The notes under the pieces: generated by a model | What the model was told of the DNA's origin: nothing | Seen by the model: only the letters and a program-made list of their open reading frames with translations | The model's database searches: none | Shown here: one piece after another, positions 11,268-23,100 of the stretch | Layout: the number at the start of each line of letters is the position of its first letter | How positions within the stretch are numbered: the first letter of the stretch is position 1 | Translations under genes and position numbers: made by a program | Assembly: GCA_027922465.2 (NCBI GenBank) | Contig: BQMF02000168.1 | Location: 186,001 to 250,000 of the forward strand | Source of the DNA: Turritopsis dohrnii | Lineage: Eukaryota > Cnidaria > Hydrozoa > Anthoathecata > Oceaniidae | Length of the DNA: 64,000 nucleotides | Reading direction: 5' to 3'

Positions 11268-14033
11268 TCAAGAATTTAATGTTTGTTTTGTGTTGGCATT
11301 GCTCGTTGTAACACGATACGTAGCGTTCATATCCTTAATCAGAGAAGACATATCTATTTGACTTACAGTTTTTGAAGAAGATTTGATCACGGTTGATGTT
11401 CTGTGCGTTATTTTACCATGGCAAGAATCTTTTAAAAGAAAACGAAAATAATGCACAAACTGATAAAGAACTTTATCTTTGTTTCCATAAACTGATAAGC
11501 TGTGCATACCATTGCAAGAGACGAAGCAGGCTTGAAATTTATGTAACTCTCCACATAATTTCTGATCTGTTTGTTCTTTTTCTTCACACAAACATGTTCT
11601 CGGCGTTATTAATTCAAATCCGTTTCCACATTGATATGAATTGAACATACAGGAGCCAGAAACTGACCAGCTGTCATTACTGTATTTACAATCCCCTGGA
11701 AAAATAGACATAAGAATATAAAGTTTCACATTTGTGAAATTCTTCGTTATTTTTTTGCTTTGCTTTAAAAAATTGTACCGGCTAAAGTATTATACATACC
11801 GTGTCCCCTCTAAACATTCCAATTTTGGATGAGGAGTTTAATAGAGGGCGTCAATTAATACAAAATGAACAAGTAAGTAAGTAACTGAGAGTTTTAGTCC
11901 TTAGGCTTCAACTGGAAAGGTTGCTCTTCCACCGACTGCAATTAGTAGTTGACTTACCGCCAGAGATACGTATCATTGCTCTAACTTGCCCGAAGGCAGC
12001 CAGTGGATAGGTCCTAATGGGCTGATACGCTGCTTTTTTTAAAGCGCGTCGGAATGGAGTATTGGGACGTTTGGGACTTGAACACGGGTCGCAGCGGTCG
12101 AACTCAAAGGTACTAACCACTACATCATCGCTGCATCAAATGCTACATCATCGCCGCACAACAATGAGATTGTGAGATAAGAATAAGACAAAAACAGACT
12201 TTAAACAACAATGTTTTCTTTTCCTTACAGACTTTGCGAAATATTGTGGGAAAATGTTTTAAACAAATATTCACAATACACAAAAGTTTCAAAGAATATC
12301 AATATCACTGTTTCCATCCTCTTTCACGACATGTAAAGTTTCAAAACTTTTACTGAGGTGAGAATCGAAAATTTGAAAAGGATTTTCAGAAGATTTTCCT
12401 TAATACAGTGCTTCAGTTGCATCGATAGCCGAACAAGACGAATCCTGATTATGAGATTGGAATGTACATTTACTAATAGAACTGCCTAAGCCCGTAGAAC
12501 ACACGCGAAAATGGTTTGAATGTTCTTGCGCTATTACTTAGACGTTAACATTCATCCAAACGTGGAAGAATTTGTTGATAGAAGAGAAATAAAGCTATTT
12601 GACATTTGAAAACATTTTTTGTTTGGCCTCTTCATCCGAAGGCAGCGTTTGTTTGAGGGCGGCGTTTATTACAAATGGCGGCGTTAATAGAGGGCGGTGT
12701 TTATTAGAGGAAATACGTTATAAGAAGTATCAAGACAAGCGCCGCAATGATGTCAGGTCAGGGTTGATGAAAAAAGCCTGTAGGAATGTATTTCTTGCAC
12801 ACACATAAAACCTATAACCAGATTCCGTACCTCTACAATATTTCGGGCATGTTTGCACTTCGTATATATTACGAAAGCAATTATTTGCGCCGCTACATTT
12901 GTTACGTGATCTCCACTGTGTAGCATTACCTCCGCATTCAAGATTCATTTGGGCCAACTCAGTAACTATGTTGCATGATGACCATGGGCTCCATTCAGCT
13001 TCATATAAAAATGAAAAACATGTCTTTCCAGATAATACAAAAAACAACGATGAAAGGAACAAACAGTAAGTAAATAAACATTTGCAACTAATAGTTGATT
13101 GACCGCACAGGATTGCTCTCAACCTGTCAATTACACGGTCATATTCAAAGTGAAACTTGTTGATACAGGATGAAAGGACAACAGACTTATAAACAATGAT
13201 ATTTTTTCAACTTCCAATAAATGGCAATATAGAACCCACTTTTTTACTTTTATCAAAATGTGTTTTTAAGAAAAATGAAAAGTACATAGAGAAAATCTAA
13301 AAAATAAGTTTGGAAAACTTATAATTTTTATAATTATAATTATAAATAAGCTCGTTCTTATAAATTCTCCAAAGTGATTAAAGATTGATAAACTAAAGTA
13401 CTAAGCACGAATAATCTTCTAAAATTATGGAAAACGTCACAACTACACAACAAAAACATGGTGACTTTAAGTCCATTTATCTCATCACCTCCGTAACTAA
13501 TTTCCACCGCGCATGTCCTAAAACATACAGTTTTGAAGAGAGAATCATCCTAACTTTTCTCACATAGCACCATCGAGGCACTACTAGGTTAACAGATATA
13601 TAGATTGAAATGTCTTGAGTGCTATGTAAAAATTGAACATTTTATTTCTCTCCAAAGAAAGCTTGGTGTTTTGATGATTCACCTGACAATATATAATGAG
13701 ACTACCCGTCATTACAGATGTCAATTGCATCACATTACAAGTGTCGTTAGCTTCACCGACAGCTAGGGAAAAGCATATCACGGATCAGATAAAAGGATAA
13801 TAGAAAAGTTCACAGGCAGCCTCTTTACTTATAAACCTCTTTACTTATAAACCGTTTTTTTTTAGTGAAAGCCAAAGTTCATTATTTTTCTGTGATGACG
13901 AAATGGACCTGTTTCTTTTTCGTGAAAGGATAGAATACTTACAGCAGCTTATATCCCATGCAAAAAGAACGAACATCGAAACCAAAATTATTAGTTGCGG
14001 TGATTTTAGAGGTATACTGTCCATTCCCTTCAT
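11268..14033 (-). CDS. Secreted protein with thrombospondin type-1-like repeats
   Basis: Four exons can be bounded by GT-AG and keep phase: 14033-13943, 13762-13683, 13023-12831 and 11695-11268 (792 bases, 263 residues plus stop). Exon 1 starts at ATG 14033 and encodes a hydrophobic signal segment (LIILVSMFVLFAW). Exon 3 has a TSR-like start, EAEWSPWSSC, with several cysteines. Exon 4 opens with a second, weaker repeat (CKYSNDSWSVSGSC) and holds further cysteines before a Ser/Thr-rich tail. Extracellular adhesion or matrix roles are usual for TSR proteins, but the specific function is unknown. The last intron contains an inverted-repeat element with a SINE inside it. An alternative start near 13122, which also has a hydrophobic leader (CLFTYCLFLSSLFFVL), cannot be excluded. 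Confidence 0.7.
11797..12719. mobile_element. Inverted-repeat element with TACCGTG ends, holding a SINE
   Basis: The left end is TACCGTGTCCCCTCTAAA (11797). The right end is TTTATTAGAGGAAATACG (to about 12719), a diverged reverse complement. Internal GGGCGGCGTTTATTA-like blocks near 12640-12710 match the GGGGGCGTCTATT blocks at 49750-49793 and 61060-61165, so it belongs to the same loose family of TACCGTA-ended elements. The SINE at 11872-12135 interrupts it. It lies in the last intron of the TSR gene. Confidence 0.6.
11872..12135 (-). mobile_element. tRNA-derived SINE (copy 2)
   Basis: Same family and orientation as 9819-10086. It shares the GTAAGTAAGTAAC end, the GACTTACCGCCAGAG and CTAATGGGCTGATACGCTGC blocks, and the tRNA-like head (AGTGGTTAGTACC on minus, near 12120-12105). 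It is diverged by small indels, for example a longer T run near 12033-12040. Confidence 0.85.
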
Positions 14034-14689
14034 GACTCGGTAATAGCACGATTAGGTAGATGGAAGCAGCTCCTTTCGTTTCGATTTTTTATCAGTGCAT
14101 AATCAAAGAACGTCTGATCGTCAAAATCGTTACCAAAGTTCCCTCCAAACTTTTCTCATTTCTCAATCAAGACAAAATAACATAATAATTGTTATTTAGG
14201 ACACTGATATCTGCAGGTGAATTTTTCTATTTAATATTTCATTTTCCGTTACAAGAACAAGAAAAATCGTTAACTTCACACATGTTGAATATCAGCTCTA
14301 ACATTCTAACTGATGGTTTTTCTTCATTGTTAAAAGATTTTGATTTGTTGAAAAAATGAAATCGCGCCAATTACGCGGATGGACTGAACAAGCAAGACAA
14401 TAACGTGTTTTATTGCAATAGAAAAGTAAAAAGAGTCCAAATATCAACTTTTATATTTACTTGTTTTCTTTTTTACCTGGAAAAACGTTTCAAAAGTAAG
14501 AAGTGTTCATAAATAATGATTTATACATTTTCAAACATTTGCTATAAAAATAAAAGTGGGATATTTCTGACTTTAGGACTCGCGTGGTGGAGTAAAAGTC
14601 TTGAACATGTTTATCCCTCCGACTACTACTAATACTACTATTACAAGTAATGAATGATTTTGTGCAACGTTTACATGAAATCGTTGCTA

Positions 14690-14930
14690 AATTCGAAATT
14701 CCGGCCAAACGTGGACCAAATTGCAAAAGTTCTCCAATTTTCCTAAAAGTTTGCACAAAGCACAAGTGAGAGGTGCTGATCTCGAATTTGACAGTTTTTT
14801 TTTTTTGTCAGATTTGACTAAAATTCCGCAATTTTGTATTTTGAGAATGTTTTTTTATTGTTGGGCGTAGATTTGTTTTATTGTGACACGTTCTGAAGTC
14901 TTCAAGCCAAGCGCCTTCTTGTTGGTTTTA
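14690..14930 (+). repeat. Single-unit copy of the minisatellite-bearing repeat
   Basis: One unit (CCAAACGTGGACCAAATTG, then AGAGGTGCTGATCTCGAATT) is followed by the border GTCTTCAAGCCAAGCGCC. This is the same right border as at 28735-28760. Confidence 0.6.
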
Positions 14931-15264
14931 AAAAGACATTCAAAACTTTCCTCAACGACCTTTTTGTAAACTTGTTAACATCGTCGATGATGATTCTTTA
15001 TTGATATAACACTACACATTTTAATTAGCGATAGATATTTCATGTAGCATTATAAACCTGAAACAAAAACACTGTTGAGTAAATTGCGGAAAATAAGTAC
15101 AAAGTACAAAGTCTAGGACATGGTACTACAACCTAGTGTCACCACCTATTGTAACAAGTTTAAGAAATGTGCTGTAGCTATGCTAGTGCTGCATCATTTT
15201 CATGTTGCTAATTTATGTAAGATCCATGTAGTACTGTTGCTTAACTTTTTGAGAAAATTTACTA

Positions 15265-15560
15265 GTGTTGCTTAGGGATTGTTCACAAATGACGTCAACC
15301 ATTTTTTCAAGATTTTTGACAACCCCCAGCACAACCCCATCGATGAAATTTCCTTTGTACCATCCCTGTTCAACCTCGTCCCCAGGGCTTCTTCCCTTTT
15401 TCGATATGCGGATGGCGGCGAAGAAAGCCCTGGTGGAGGCCGGTCAAAACCAACCGAAATACCGGTGGTTTTAATTTATGCAGTATTGACGTCATTTGTC
15501 TGTTCTTCCCATGGTTTTAAGATCGTCTTCATACGGGCAAGCGAGATAAAAAACTACTTA
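15265..15560 (+). repeat. Repeat fragment translating to an NLVPRA-type string
   Basis: The segment near 15373-15400 translates as FNLVPRASSLF. Strings of this kind recur in repeat-derived ORFs of cnidarian genomes (from memory). No domain is present, so it is not reported as a gene. It is useful mainly as a lineage hint. Confidence 0.35.
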
Positions 15561-15628
15561 ATTTTTCATTAAAACGTCGAGTTAAGCAGAATTCGTTCGA
15601 TCATAGATAAAAATAAACAAACGAAAAT

Positions 15629-15805
15629 GGAGCAAGTGATAAATTTATTTAAGCAAACTGAGTACACTTTACATAAAAGCAATATACAAGGGTTTTTTTT
15701 AAAAAAAAACAGAAACAAGTTCAATGCTGGAATCAAGTTTTAAAAGGCAACGCTGTCTTAGCAGTTCTACCAACTGGTTTTGGTAAATCGTTGGCTTTCC
15801 TATAA
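15629..15805 (+). pseudogene. RecQ-like helicase N-terminal fragment
   Basis: The frame starting near 15722 reads VLAVLPTGFGKSLAF, the Walker A (motif I) region of RecQ-type DEAD helicases, then stops at 15805. Upstream, MEQVINLFKQTEY from 15629 is in another frame; the switch coincides with the homopolymer runs at 15690-15712. Only the amino end of the helicase domain is present. RecQ-like genes of this kind often occur as transposon passengers in invertebrates, so this is more likely debris than a host gene. Confidence 0.55.
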
Positions 15806-16138
15806 GAAGAGGAAGAGAAATATTGTCATTGTTGTAAGTTGTAATATTTCTGATACTGAAACTGATGATATGGAATTAGAAATAGCCAATGAAGTTTTAG
15901 AAGGAGAAATCGACATTTCACATCCAGAGTCGTTATCGTGTAGTAGTTTTGAGTGCTTGAATAATATAAATAATAAATGTAATATAAACACAATAATAAG
16001 TATATAGTTTCTGTTTATAACTTTTATGTGGACAAAACTATAAACAAAAGAGCTTGAAAGTAGAATTTATACAAATCTGCTTTTTATAACACACTGACGC
16101 ATATATACAGACCAATATTACCCAGATTTTGTAAGAAT

Positions 16139-16859
16139 GTATGCATTGAACTTTGAATCAATTCATTGGAATTGCATAAATCAGTGCATACTTCTGTTTC
16201 AATTCAGCTTGGGCTTCTTCAATATCAACTGTCTTTCCAGACACAGTATTAAAAATATCAATTATAAATGGATGGTTTTCCTTCAGTTCTGAATAAACTT
16301 TATTTACACTGTACTCACTGGTCTCAACGAGATGGGTGATCTCAAAATCTGAGAGAAAACTATGTCAAGTAAACCTCAAGTAAAGTAAGTACTTAAATAG
16401 TCCTGTGAAAGTGTTATCCAATAATACTGACTGATTTCCCTTTCTTTCACAGAGTTTTTCACATGATGATGCTATTTCATTGCATAACAGCCTTTTCAGT
16501 GCAAGATTGACTCCCACATATGTAGACAGTGATGTTGTTATAGCAAGTGGTTGTTTTGTTTTTAATGAGTTCTCAATCTTTTCAATATTTTCCGATAGTT
16601 TCGTTACAATTTCGTCATAATCTTCAGTATATACAGAGTTATGTTTTATTATGCAATTTTCATCTTGTTTAGGTTGTTGTGCTATGTTCCTTACTTTTAT
16701 TTGTTGTTGTGTTGTAAATTGTAACTGTTTACGTGAACCTATGCTAGAGCTTTCTCCATTAATTGCATATGATTGAATACTACTTGGTGGTAATCTTTTT
16801 ATAGATAAGCTTTGTCTGAGTGTCACCTGTGTTTGTTGACAGGATTGTATTAATGTCAA
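16139..16859 (-). pseudogene. Unrecognised ORF pair, probably element-derived
   Basis: A 164-codon ORF (16859-16365) with Gln/Ser-rich sequence and a probable helical segment (DEIVTKLSENIEKIENSL) is followed on the same strand by a block at about 16330-16139. The second block reads as continuous coding (KVYSELKENHPFIIDI, ending in a stop). I do not recognise a domain. The position next to the RecQ-like fragment suggests that both came from one element, but this is an inference. Confidence 0.35.
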
Positions 16860-17250
16860 GATGTTCCGGATACGTAATTGGGCGCTTCGCCAAGGAAACC
16901 GATGTAATCAACTTGGGCTGGCTGCCAGTAAAAGAAGCATTTGATTTCGCCATAATAAAAGGCACCCATTCTGCCCTAAACGACCCTAGATGGCCTTCGT
17001 ACCCCACATTGAAACGAGTGGAAGTAAAACGTTCGACACGATCCGAATTCAAAATTGAGCGTGTTGAGAAGAACACCTACACTGATATATATAATGATTT
17101 ACCAAGAAATATTAGGATTATTAGTGATAGTAAACGTTTTTGCAAAGAGGCGATGAAGTACTACAAAGACAGAGCTCTGGCTAGAGTCCTGTCCTCGTAG
17201 TCTTTCTCTCTTTTCTATAGGTCATGTATATATTCGAATATAAATATTTA
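16855..17250 (+). pseudogene. 3' end of a CR1-like LINE (fragment A)
   Basis: The ORF to 17200 contains NLGWLPVKEAFDFAIIKGTH and ends in KRFCKEAMKYYKDRALARVL. It matches in layout the end of the LINE at 53182-53508 (HWLPVEERISFSLVKAAH ... FDRATARIL). It is 5'-truncated, and the conserved C-terminal region of the reverse transcriptase is all that remains. Confidence 0.7.
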
Positions 17251-17445
17251 TTGTTGTTTGTCTGCTTATCGTTTTACACTTTCAATTTCAGTTTTCTCTC
17301 AGTGTTTCAATCACAATTTCTCTTAATCCGTCAGACCTTTTCTCCATAGTCTCGTGCACTGGCTCACTTTTCTTTCCTTTTTTCCCCTTACACATTTTAA
17401 GTTATTTAATAATAATAATATTTAATAATATTTTGATATTTTTAT

Positions 17446-17810
17446 TTGAAAATTTATGTTCTAGGGAGAAGAACCATATATTATTGTATGGATCCCAATT
17501 TGATGATTAAAAGAAAAAAAAATGTTCTCGACACGGCTGTAACACTTTCTACAAACTGTATGGGGAGGACAGTCACCTCTCTTGTGGTGATTCCACGTGT
17601 ATGTGCAATTTTCAGAGACAATCTTTTCTCCTTTCAAAAAACTGAAAATATCTTAAGTAATTGTCGTTCTTTTGCTTTCCACAGAGTCGACATTTGGATT
17701 GATCTCCTCTTTCTTTGACAATGGCTTCAGGATAGAAGCCGAAATATTAGATTTTAAGGAAATTTTGTCAACTTATGATACTTCTGGTTATTTTGTTTAT
17801 TATTAAACTC
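17446..17810. other. Repeat debris with a GGCTTC/GAAGCC hairpin followed by GAAA
   Basis: The minus strand from 17710 to 17518 encodes cysteine-spaced stretches (CRLCGKQKNDNY and GDCPPHTVCRKCY) in different frames, suggestive of a decayed zinc-binding protein. On plus, GGCTTC-AGGATA-GAAGCC is followed by GAAA at about 17723-17744. A spliced exon reading FDNGFRIEAEILDF to a stop near 17805 is an alternative. Nothing here is firm. Confidence 0.25.
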
Positions 17811-18384
17811 TTTGCCCAAATCAACATTTATAAACATGAATAATGTTATAAATTATTATAAAAAATTGTTTGAATATTAACAATGTTCTCCGGATAAGTT
17901 GCCAGCTTTCTGATGAAACAGAGAGATCATCACTGCAGTGAATGATTCACCACTTCACTGCTTTGTCTTAAATTCATGTATATTTTGACTGCCTTTAATT
18001 GGAGAAAAATACTTCAACTTCTTTTTCAGAAACGAGTCCGTAAAAGTATGCCAAAAATATCTTCATAATCTGGTTCGGCAGAAACATAACTTTTTTGTAG
18101 AATTATCTTCTCACTCAACCTCTACACAACAGACGATTATTTTTACAAACTTAAAAATATACCCCAGTGGGCAAAATCGTCAAAAAGTTACTGCGACGGA
18201 GAGCACTTTTATTGAAATTGTGTGTATATTTCTATAGAAATGCAATCCTTGGCAGAGGTTATTTAACAACGGCACATTTGGGACAGCTGTGCACGTGCGT
18301 TATTATTCTATGTCAACATTCTCGCTAAAAACGAAAGTGTAACTACCCATCAGAGCTAGGAGGATAGAAAATGGTTCCTCCTAG

Positions 18385-18870
18385 ATCAGAGGAACCTGCG
18401 TATTCTTTTGACTGAAATGTATAAAGCTAAAAAGGGACTTAGTTCGGATATCACAAGGGAACTTTTCAAGCCAAGTATCCAAGTCTATAACTTAAGAAAA
18501 GAAAAGTTTAAATCACGCAATATTCATACTGTAAAGTATGGAACGGAGACGATATCTAATATTGGTCCGAAATTTTGGAATACTTTACCTAATGATTATA
18601 AGAGTGTAGAGTCAGTATCTGAATTTAAAAATAAAATCAAAAACTGGGTACCCACCAACTGTCCTTGCAGAATTTGCAAAATTTACATCTCGGATCTAGG
18701 TTTGCTTTAGTTTTGTTTACATCTGAAGCTTATTTTAATTATTTTTAGTTAGTTATTTTGTATATATTGTATATTTATTTATAGTATTTATTGCATTAGT
18801 TTTTTAAATGGTTTTATCAGTTGACTTAAATTAGCGTTTGCTACTGTAACTACTGTTAACTTTAAATAAA
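18385..18870 (+). pseudogene. 3' end of a LINE reverse transcriptase (fragment B)
   Basis: The frame from about 18385 reads LRILLTEMYKAKKGLS, then VYNLRKEKF, HTVKYGTETISNIGPKFWN and a WVPTNCPCRICKIYI ending at 18710. This is the conserved tail of a family of non-LTR reverse transcriptases common in invertebrates. The 5' part is missing. The 3' flank is AT-rich and ends in AAATAAATTGAAAATAAA-like sequence near 18865. Confidence 0.7.
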
Positions 18871-19254
18871 TTGAAAATAAATGTCGGAGTATTTGATTGG
18901 TAGTCTTATTTTTTCGGTGTGATAATTATTCGCCGACAATTAAGGAAGGGTAAACAATGTTTGTAACCATAATTAAGAGGACGCCAATTAGTTTCCGTCC
19001 CGATACTTACAGCACGACATTCTATACCCTTTGGGAGTTTGAAAACGCTTTTAGTTCATAAGATAATGAAACAAACGTCCGGGTATGTATAGTGAAAAAT
19101 CGAAAAAATGTTATTCATCTTAACAGAAAAACGAATCAACGAATTCGGTTCCGATTTTCTGAAAAAGTAGCTTTTAGAAGCCCTAATAAGGATAGCCTGT
19201 TTGTTTATATAAATATACTTGTTAAGTGTACTCGTTTCACGTTTTATTTACGAA

Positions 19255-19525
19255 TGTTTACCCAGGATAGCCTCTTCAATTCTTTAGGTACTGTTATCAA
19301 TGAGGGTCCTGCGAAGGAGGTCCTAGGGCATTTAAAGCCCCCATTTGGGCTACGAAAGCTGTAATGACAGGAACTGCTCAACCAGACAACCACCCTAGAC
19401 ATCATTCCTACTCTCTTGCTGAGTGCTAGAGTGATTCACACTGTTATAGTCGCTGGCATAACTCGATGACCTCCTGAACAGGAAGCGAGTACTCTACCAC
19501 AAGGCTACCAGTCGGTAGTTTTACC
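19255..19525 (-). mobile_element. Possible tRNA-derived SINE fragment
   Basis: On minus, near 19515-19450, GGTAGCCTTGTGGTAGAGTA resembles a tRNA A box region with a weak B box about 30 bases on. The rest is non-coding. No second copy is in the window. Confidence 0.35.
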
Positions 19526-20118
19526 GAGTATTCAAAAAATAATGATTATTGCATAAAGGCGAGGCAACACGCATGGATCCGCATTGTTTGAAAATTGAAT
19601 AGAAATTTGAATAGAGCTGAAGTTTGTTGTTATTCTATCTTTTTTCGTATGTCTATGGGTGTATGTTTAAATAAAATAATGCAAGAACTTCATATAATTA
19701 CAATGATTCGGTACCGTCAAATCCGCCATTTTAGCCACTGACCATTATTAGCGTTATTTGTTAGTTTTCCTTTCAAAGAAATTTTTTTTTAATCGATATA
19801 TTTCCTGCATCCATCAATATGGTTCTTCTTACAGAGAAAGCGTATAGGATAAAATATATATGCATGCTGTTAGGTATAATGTATAAAAACGTATAATAAT
19901 AAATATTACGAACATAACTACTAAATTAGATTAAATTAAGAAACAGGCTAACAAGTGTGGTAGAAGAGTGTCGCAGTAAGTTGGATAATGAAGCTTGTAA
20001 AATCAAATAATTGTAAATTAACGCTGGTTTGGAGGAATTTATTTAAGAAAACCAACCAAAGTGAAAGGCCCTTCGTGTTGGCAGCTTTTCTCATTTTGTG
20101 TAATATTTTGATAGAATT

Positions 20119-23100
20119 TCAAACTGAAATATGGGAAGCTCCATATTCAGAAACGTCGGGGATTTCTGGTGGATTACTAACTGCTGGACTTCTTGATAGG
20201 GTAGAGTCATTCAGATTGTCCGGTTCGCTACCTGTTGGAATATTTGATGGGGTATAATCATCCACCCCAGGCTCATATTCTTCCGTATACGCCTCATTTG
20301 CATGTGACTGTCTGATTTCCGCTGGTGTTTGTGGCAGTTCGTACACTGGAGGTGTATTTTCTCTACCGAAAACTTGCTTCAAATGATTTCTCCAATGATG
20401 CAAGATTCCAAATAACAAGATAACGATTAATATTGCTACTGCTACTGAAACTAATGAAATCTTGAGTGTTTCATTTCTATCACTTTTATTTGCAATGGCG
20501 ATGGTGTTCTGGCAAGATTGCAAGAATCCTCCAGCACAAGTTTTATTATCTGAACAGAACGGACCTGATAAACTTTTGCCATTGGCGTTTTTATGGCACC
20601 ATTGACAACCATTACCATTGCATAGTTCTGGCGAGCTAAAAAAAATCACTTTCATAAAATGGATTTTCCGCCCATAATGACACTATTGAATACAGTTTAA
20701 CTCGTGTAATTCGAACTCCTATAATTCGAATAATCATGTTAATAAAACAAAGTCTTCGATCCCAACCGAGTTTACCCTTATAAGAAAACTCCTATAATCC
20801 GAAACTCTTTTAATTCGAACAAATTTGAATCCCCGTGGAGATTCGAATTACATGAGTTAAACTGTATTGTAAATATGAACATTTACCTTGAAGTATTGCA
20901 AATGGAATTCGTTTCATCTTGGCAATCTGGGATATGACACTTATTTTGGTCAAATGTTTGCCAGTTCTGATAGTCATCAACTCTAACATTCAAACGGAAA
21001 TTCGGTGGCTGGCATAAGAGGGTTGGTTCACTAAATAAATATTTTTAGGATAGAAATAAGTCATGTAACCATGAAATCACGTGGCTTGTAGCTCACCTTG
21101 GAACGTCTATCGAGCATTCGTAAAAATCGTAGCATGGACATTCACATTGAATCAGATCTCCATTTGAAAAAGACTTGTGACACACAGGTATCGAATCCTG
21201 AAATGACATTCTTCACTTTAGTAACAGTTAAAATTATCGAACAGTTCTGCTGAATAGTTGCATTGTCGTGTGACAAAAGATCACCAAGAAAGAAAAATGG
21301 AAAGATTCAATCGCAATATATGGTGTTTCCGAGAAAAGGGTCCTAAGATCAATAGTTGATGGAAAAAGAAAGTAAAACATTTTCTCGGTTGTATGACTTC
21401 CTTACGTTATTGAGATTGCATAGACATGGATAGTCAATAGTACATATGCTCTGCAGGTTGATGAGCAATAAGTTTGTTCGTTGGATAGGTGTTATTGTAT
21501 AACGAACACAAGATTTATCGTCGCCCATTTCAGAAATTGATGAATTTATGTGGTCGAGCTAAACAGCAATCAAATAGTTATCTTGTTTTCATCAGAGCAG
21601 TTCGTTCGTGAAAGATTCAAACAAGTTCAAATGGAATGATACCTTGTAAAACCATTGATAATGAGCTTTTGTTTCAGTTTGATTCAACGCCACTTTATGA
21701 TAACCAACGCAATGTTCTTTCACCATATGACCTTTCATCAGTAAGTGCCTGGATAGGTGCGGTTCCTTAATTAAATATACCTATATTAATAAAACGTTTT
21801 TTTTGTTTTTTTTAACTAGATCTAATCTATAAAATTGGTTAGATGTTTCAAAGAATCAAAACCACTTTGTTACAATGGCTACTATTGTTTGGATAAAAGA
21901 AAAATAGTTAAAGTAAGACTACCTTTTGTGTGATGTGTAATTTTTTAAAGTCAACACTTTTGTTGAAACTTTCATGATATACAACTGATCCACTTTTGTC
22001 CAAGATCATGCAAGAATGACTAAACAACAGTTCATGTTAGCAAGTTAGAAACTCATATTCATATTCCGAAGAGAAAGGATTATATGTATAAATGGAATAA
22101 CTGAGAAGAAGTTACCCAGTTTGATTGCAACTCTTTATATTTGAGATATGTTTTGTCAACCATGTTACGTCTACATCGACACCAACAACGCCAACAACTT
22201 GATTAGAATTATGAGACCTGGAAAAGATGATCAACTTTTACATAGTCCAACGTAATAGTCCTTTAAAAATCAAGGTTTTTTTTACAAAGAATAGTTTTTG
22301 TTACTGAACGGCTCCATAGATTTACGAACATGTGAATTCTTTTTGCCATTGTAATCATGGCGGATTTGGTGGTAAAACCTTCGTATGGTGACGTCACCGC
22401 ATATTCTTCTTGTGAATGTAGAGCTAACCGATACCTGTCAGAACAAATATTCTAAAATCATTTTTCGAAAAAAAAAACAAAATATATTGCCAGTCAACAA
22501 TATTTTGAAAATTAGAGCAATTGGCTATTTGGATATCTAAATGATATGAATGTATGGAAAAGTATAGATTGCAAACACGTGCAATATTTTTCACAACTGA
22601 ATATATTAATCGAATCTGTTGGATCTGTAGGAAAGTTGTATACAATCTAGCAAGTGCATCTCCATGTTAAGTGCATATCCATGGTGTCATTACAACGAGT
22701 CCTGAAAATAGCTACTTTCAAAGTATGGTACAACCTGATCGAACAAAGCCTTAAGCTTGTTAAGAGTTTATTTAGTTCAAAAAACTTTTAAATAAACTTT
22801 TGCTTACCATGGACGTATCCTTGGATCGTAATCTATGTGCATGTTATTACCTGGGAAAATCCGAAACAAGCCATTCGAAAGTCCAAAATAACTAGGAATA
22901 GAGAAGTAGAATTCTTAAACAATTTTCTAATAAATTTCCAACACTGAAGCATAACTGCTTTTTCACTTACACCCATATGATGTCTCTTTTAAATGAATGA
23001 CTTTTCCATAAGTTATCAAGTATCGCTGTTCCTCTAATATAATTTCTTAGCAATTTTGCAGTCGGTGCATCCTGATGAAAAACTGTAAGTTACTCATGGT

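Noticed and set aside
12599..12808. 69-codon ORF on plus
   Set aside because: Falls across the GGGCGGCGTTTATTA blocks of an inverted-repeat element and the antisense of a TSR exon.
17446..17718. 90-codon ORF on plus
   Set aside because: No domain. The opposite strand shows the better cysteine-spaced coding signal, and both lie in repeat debris.
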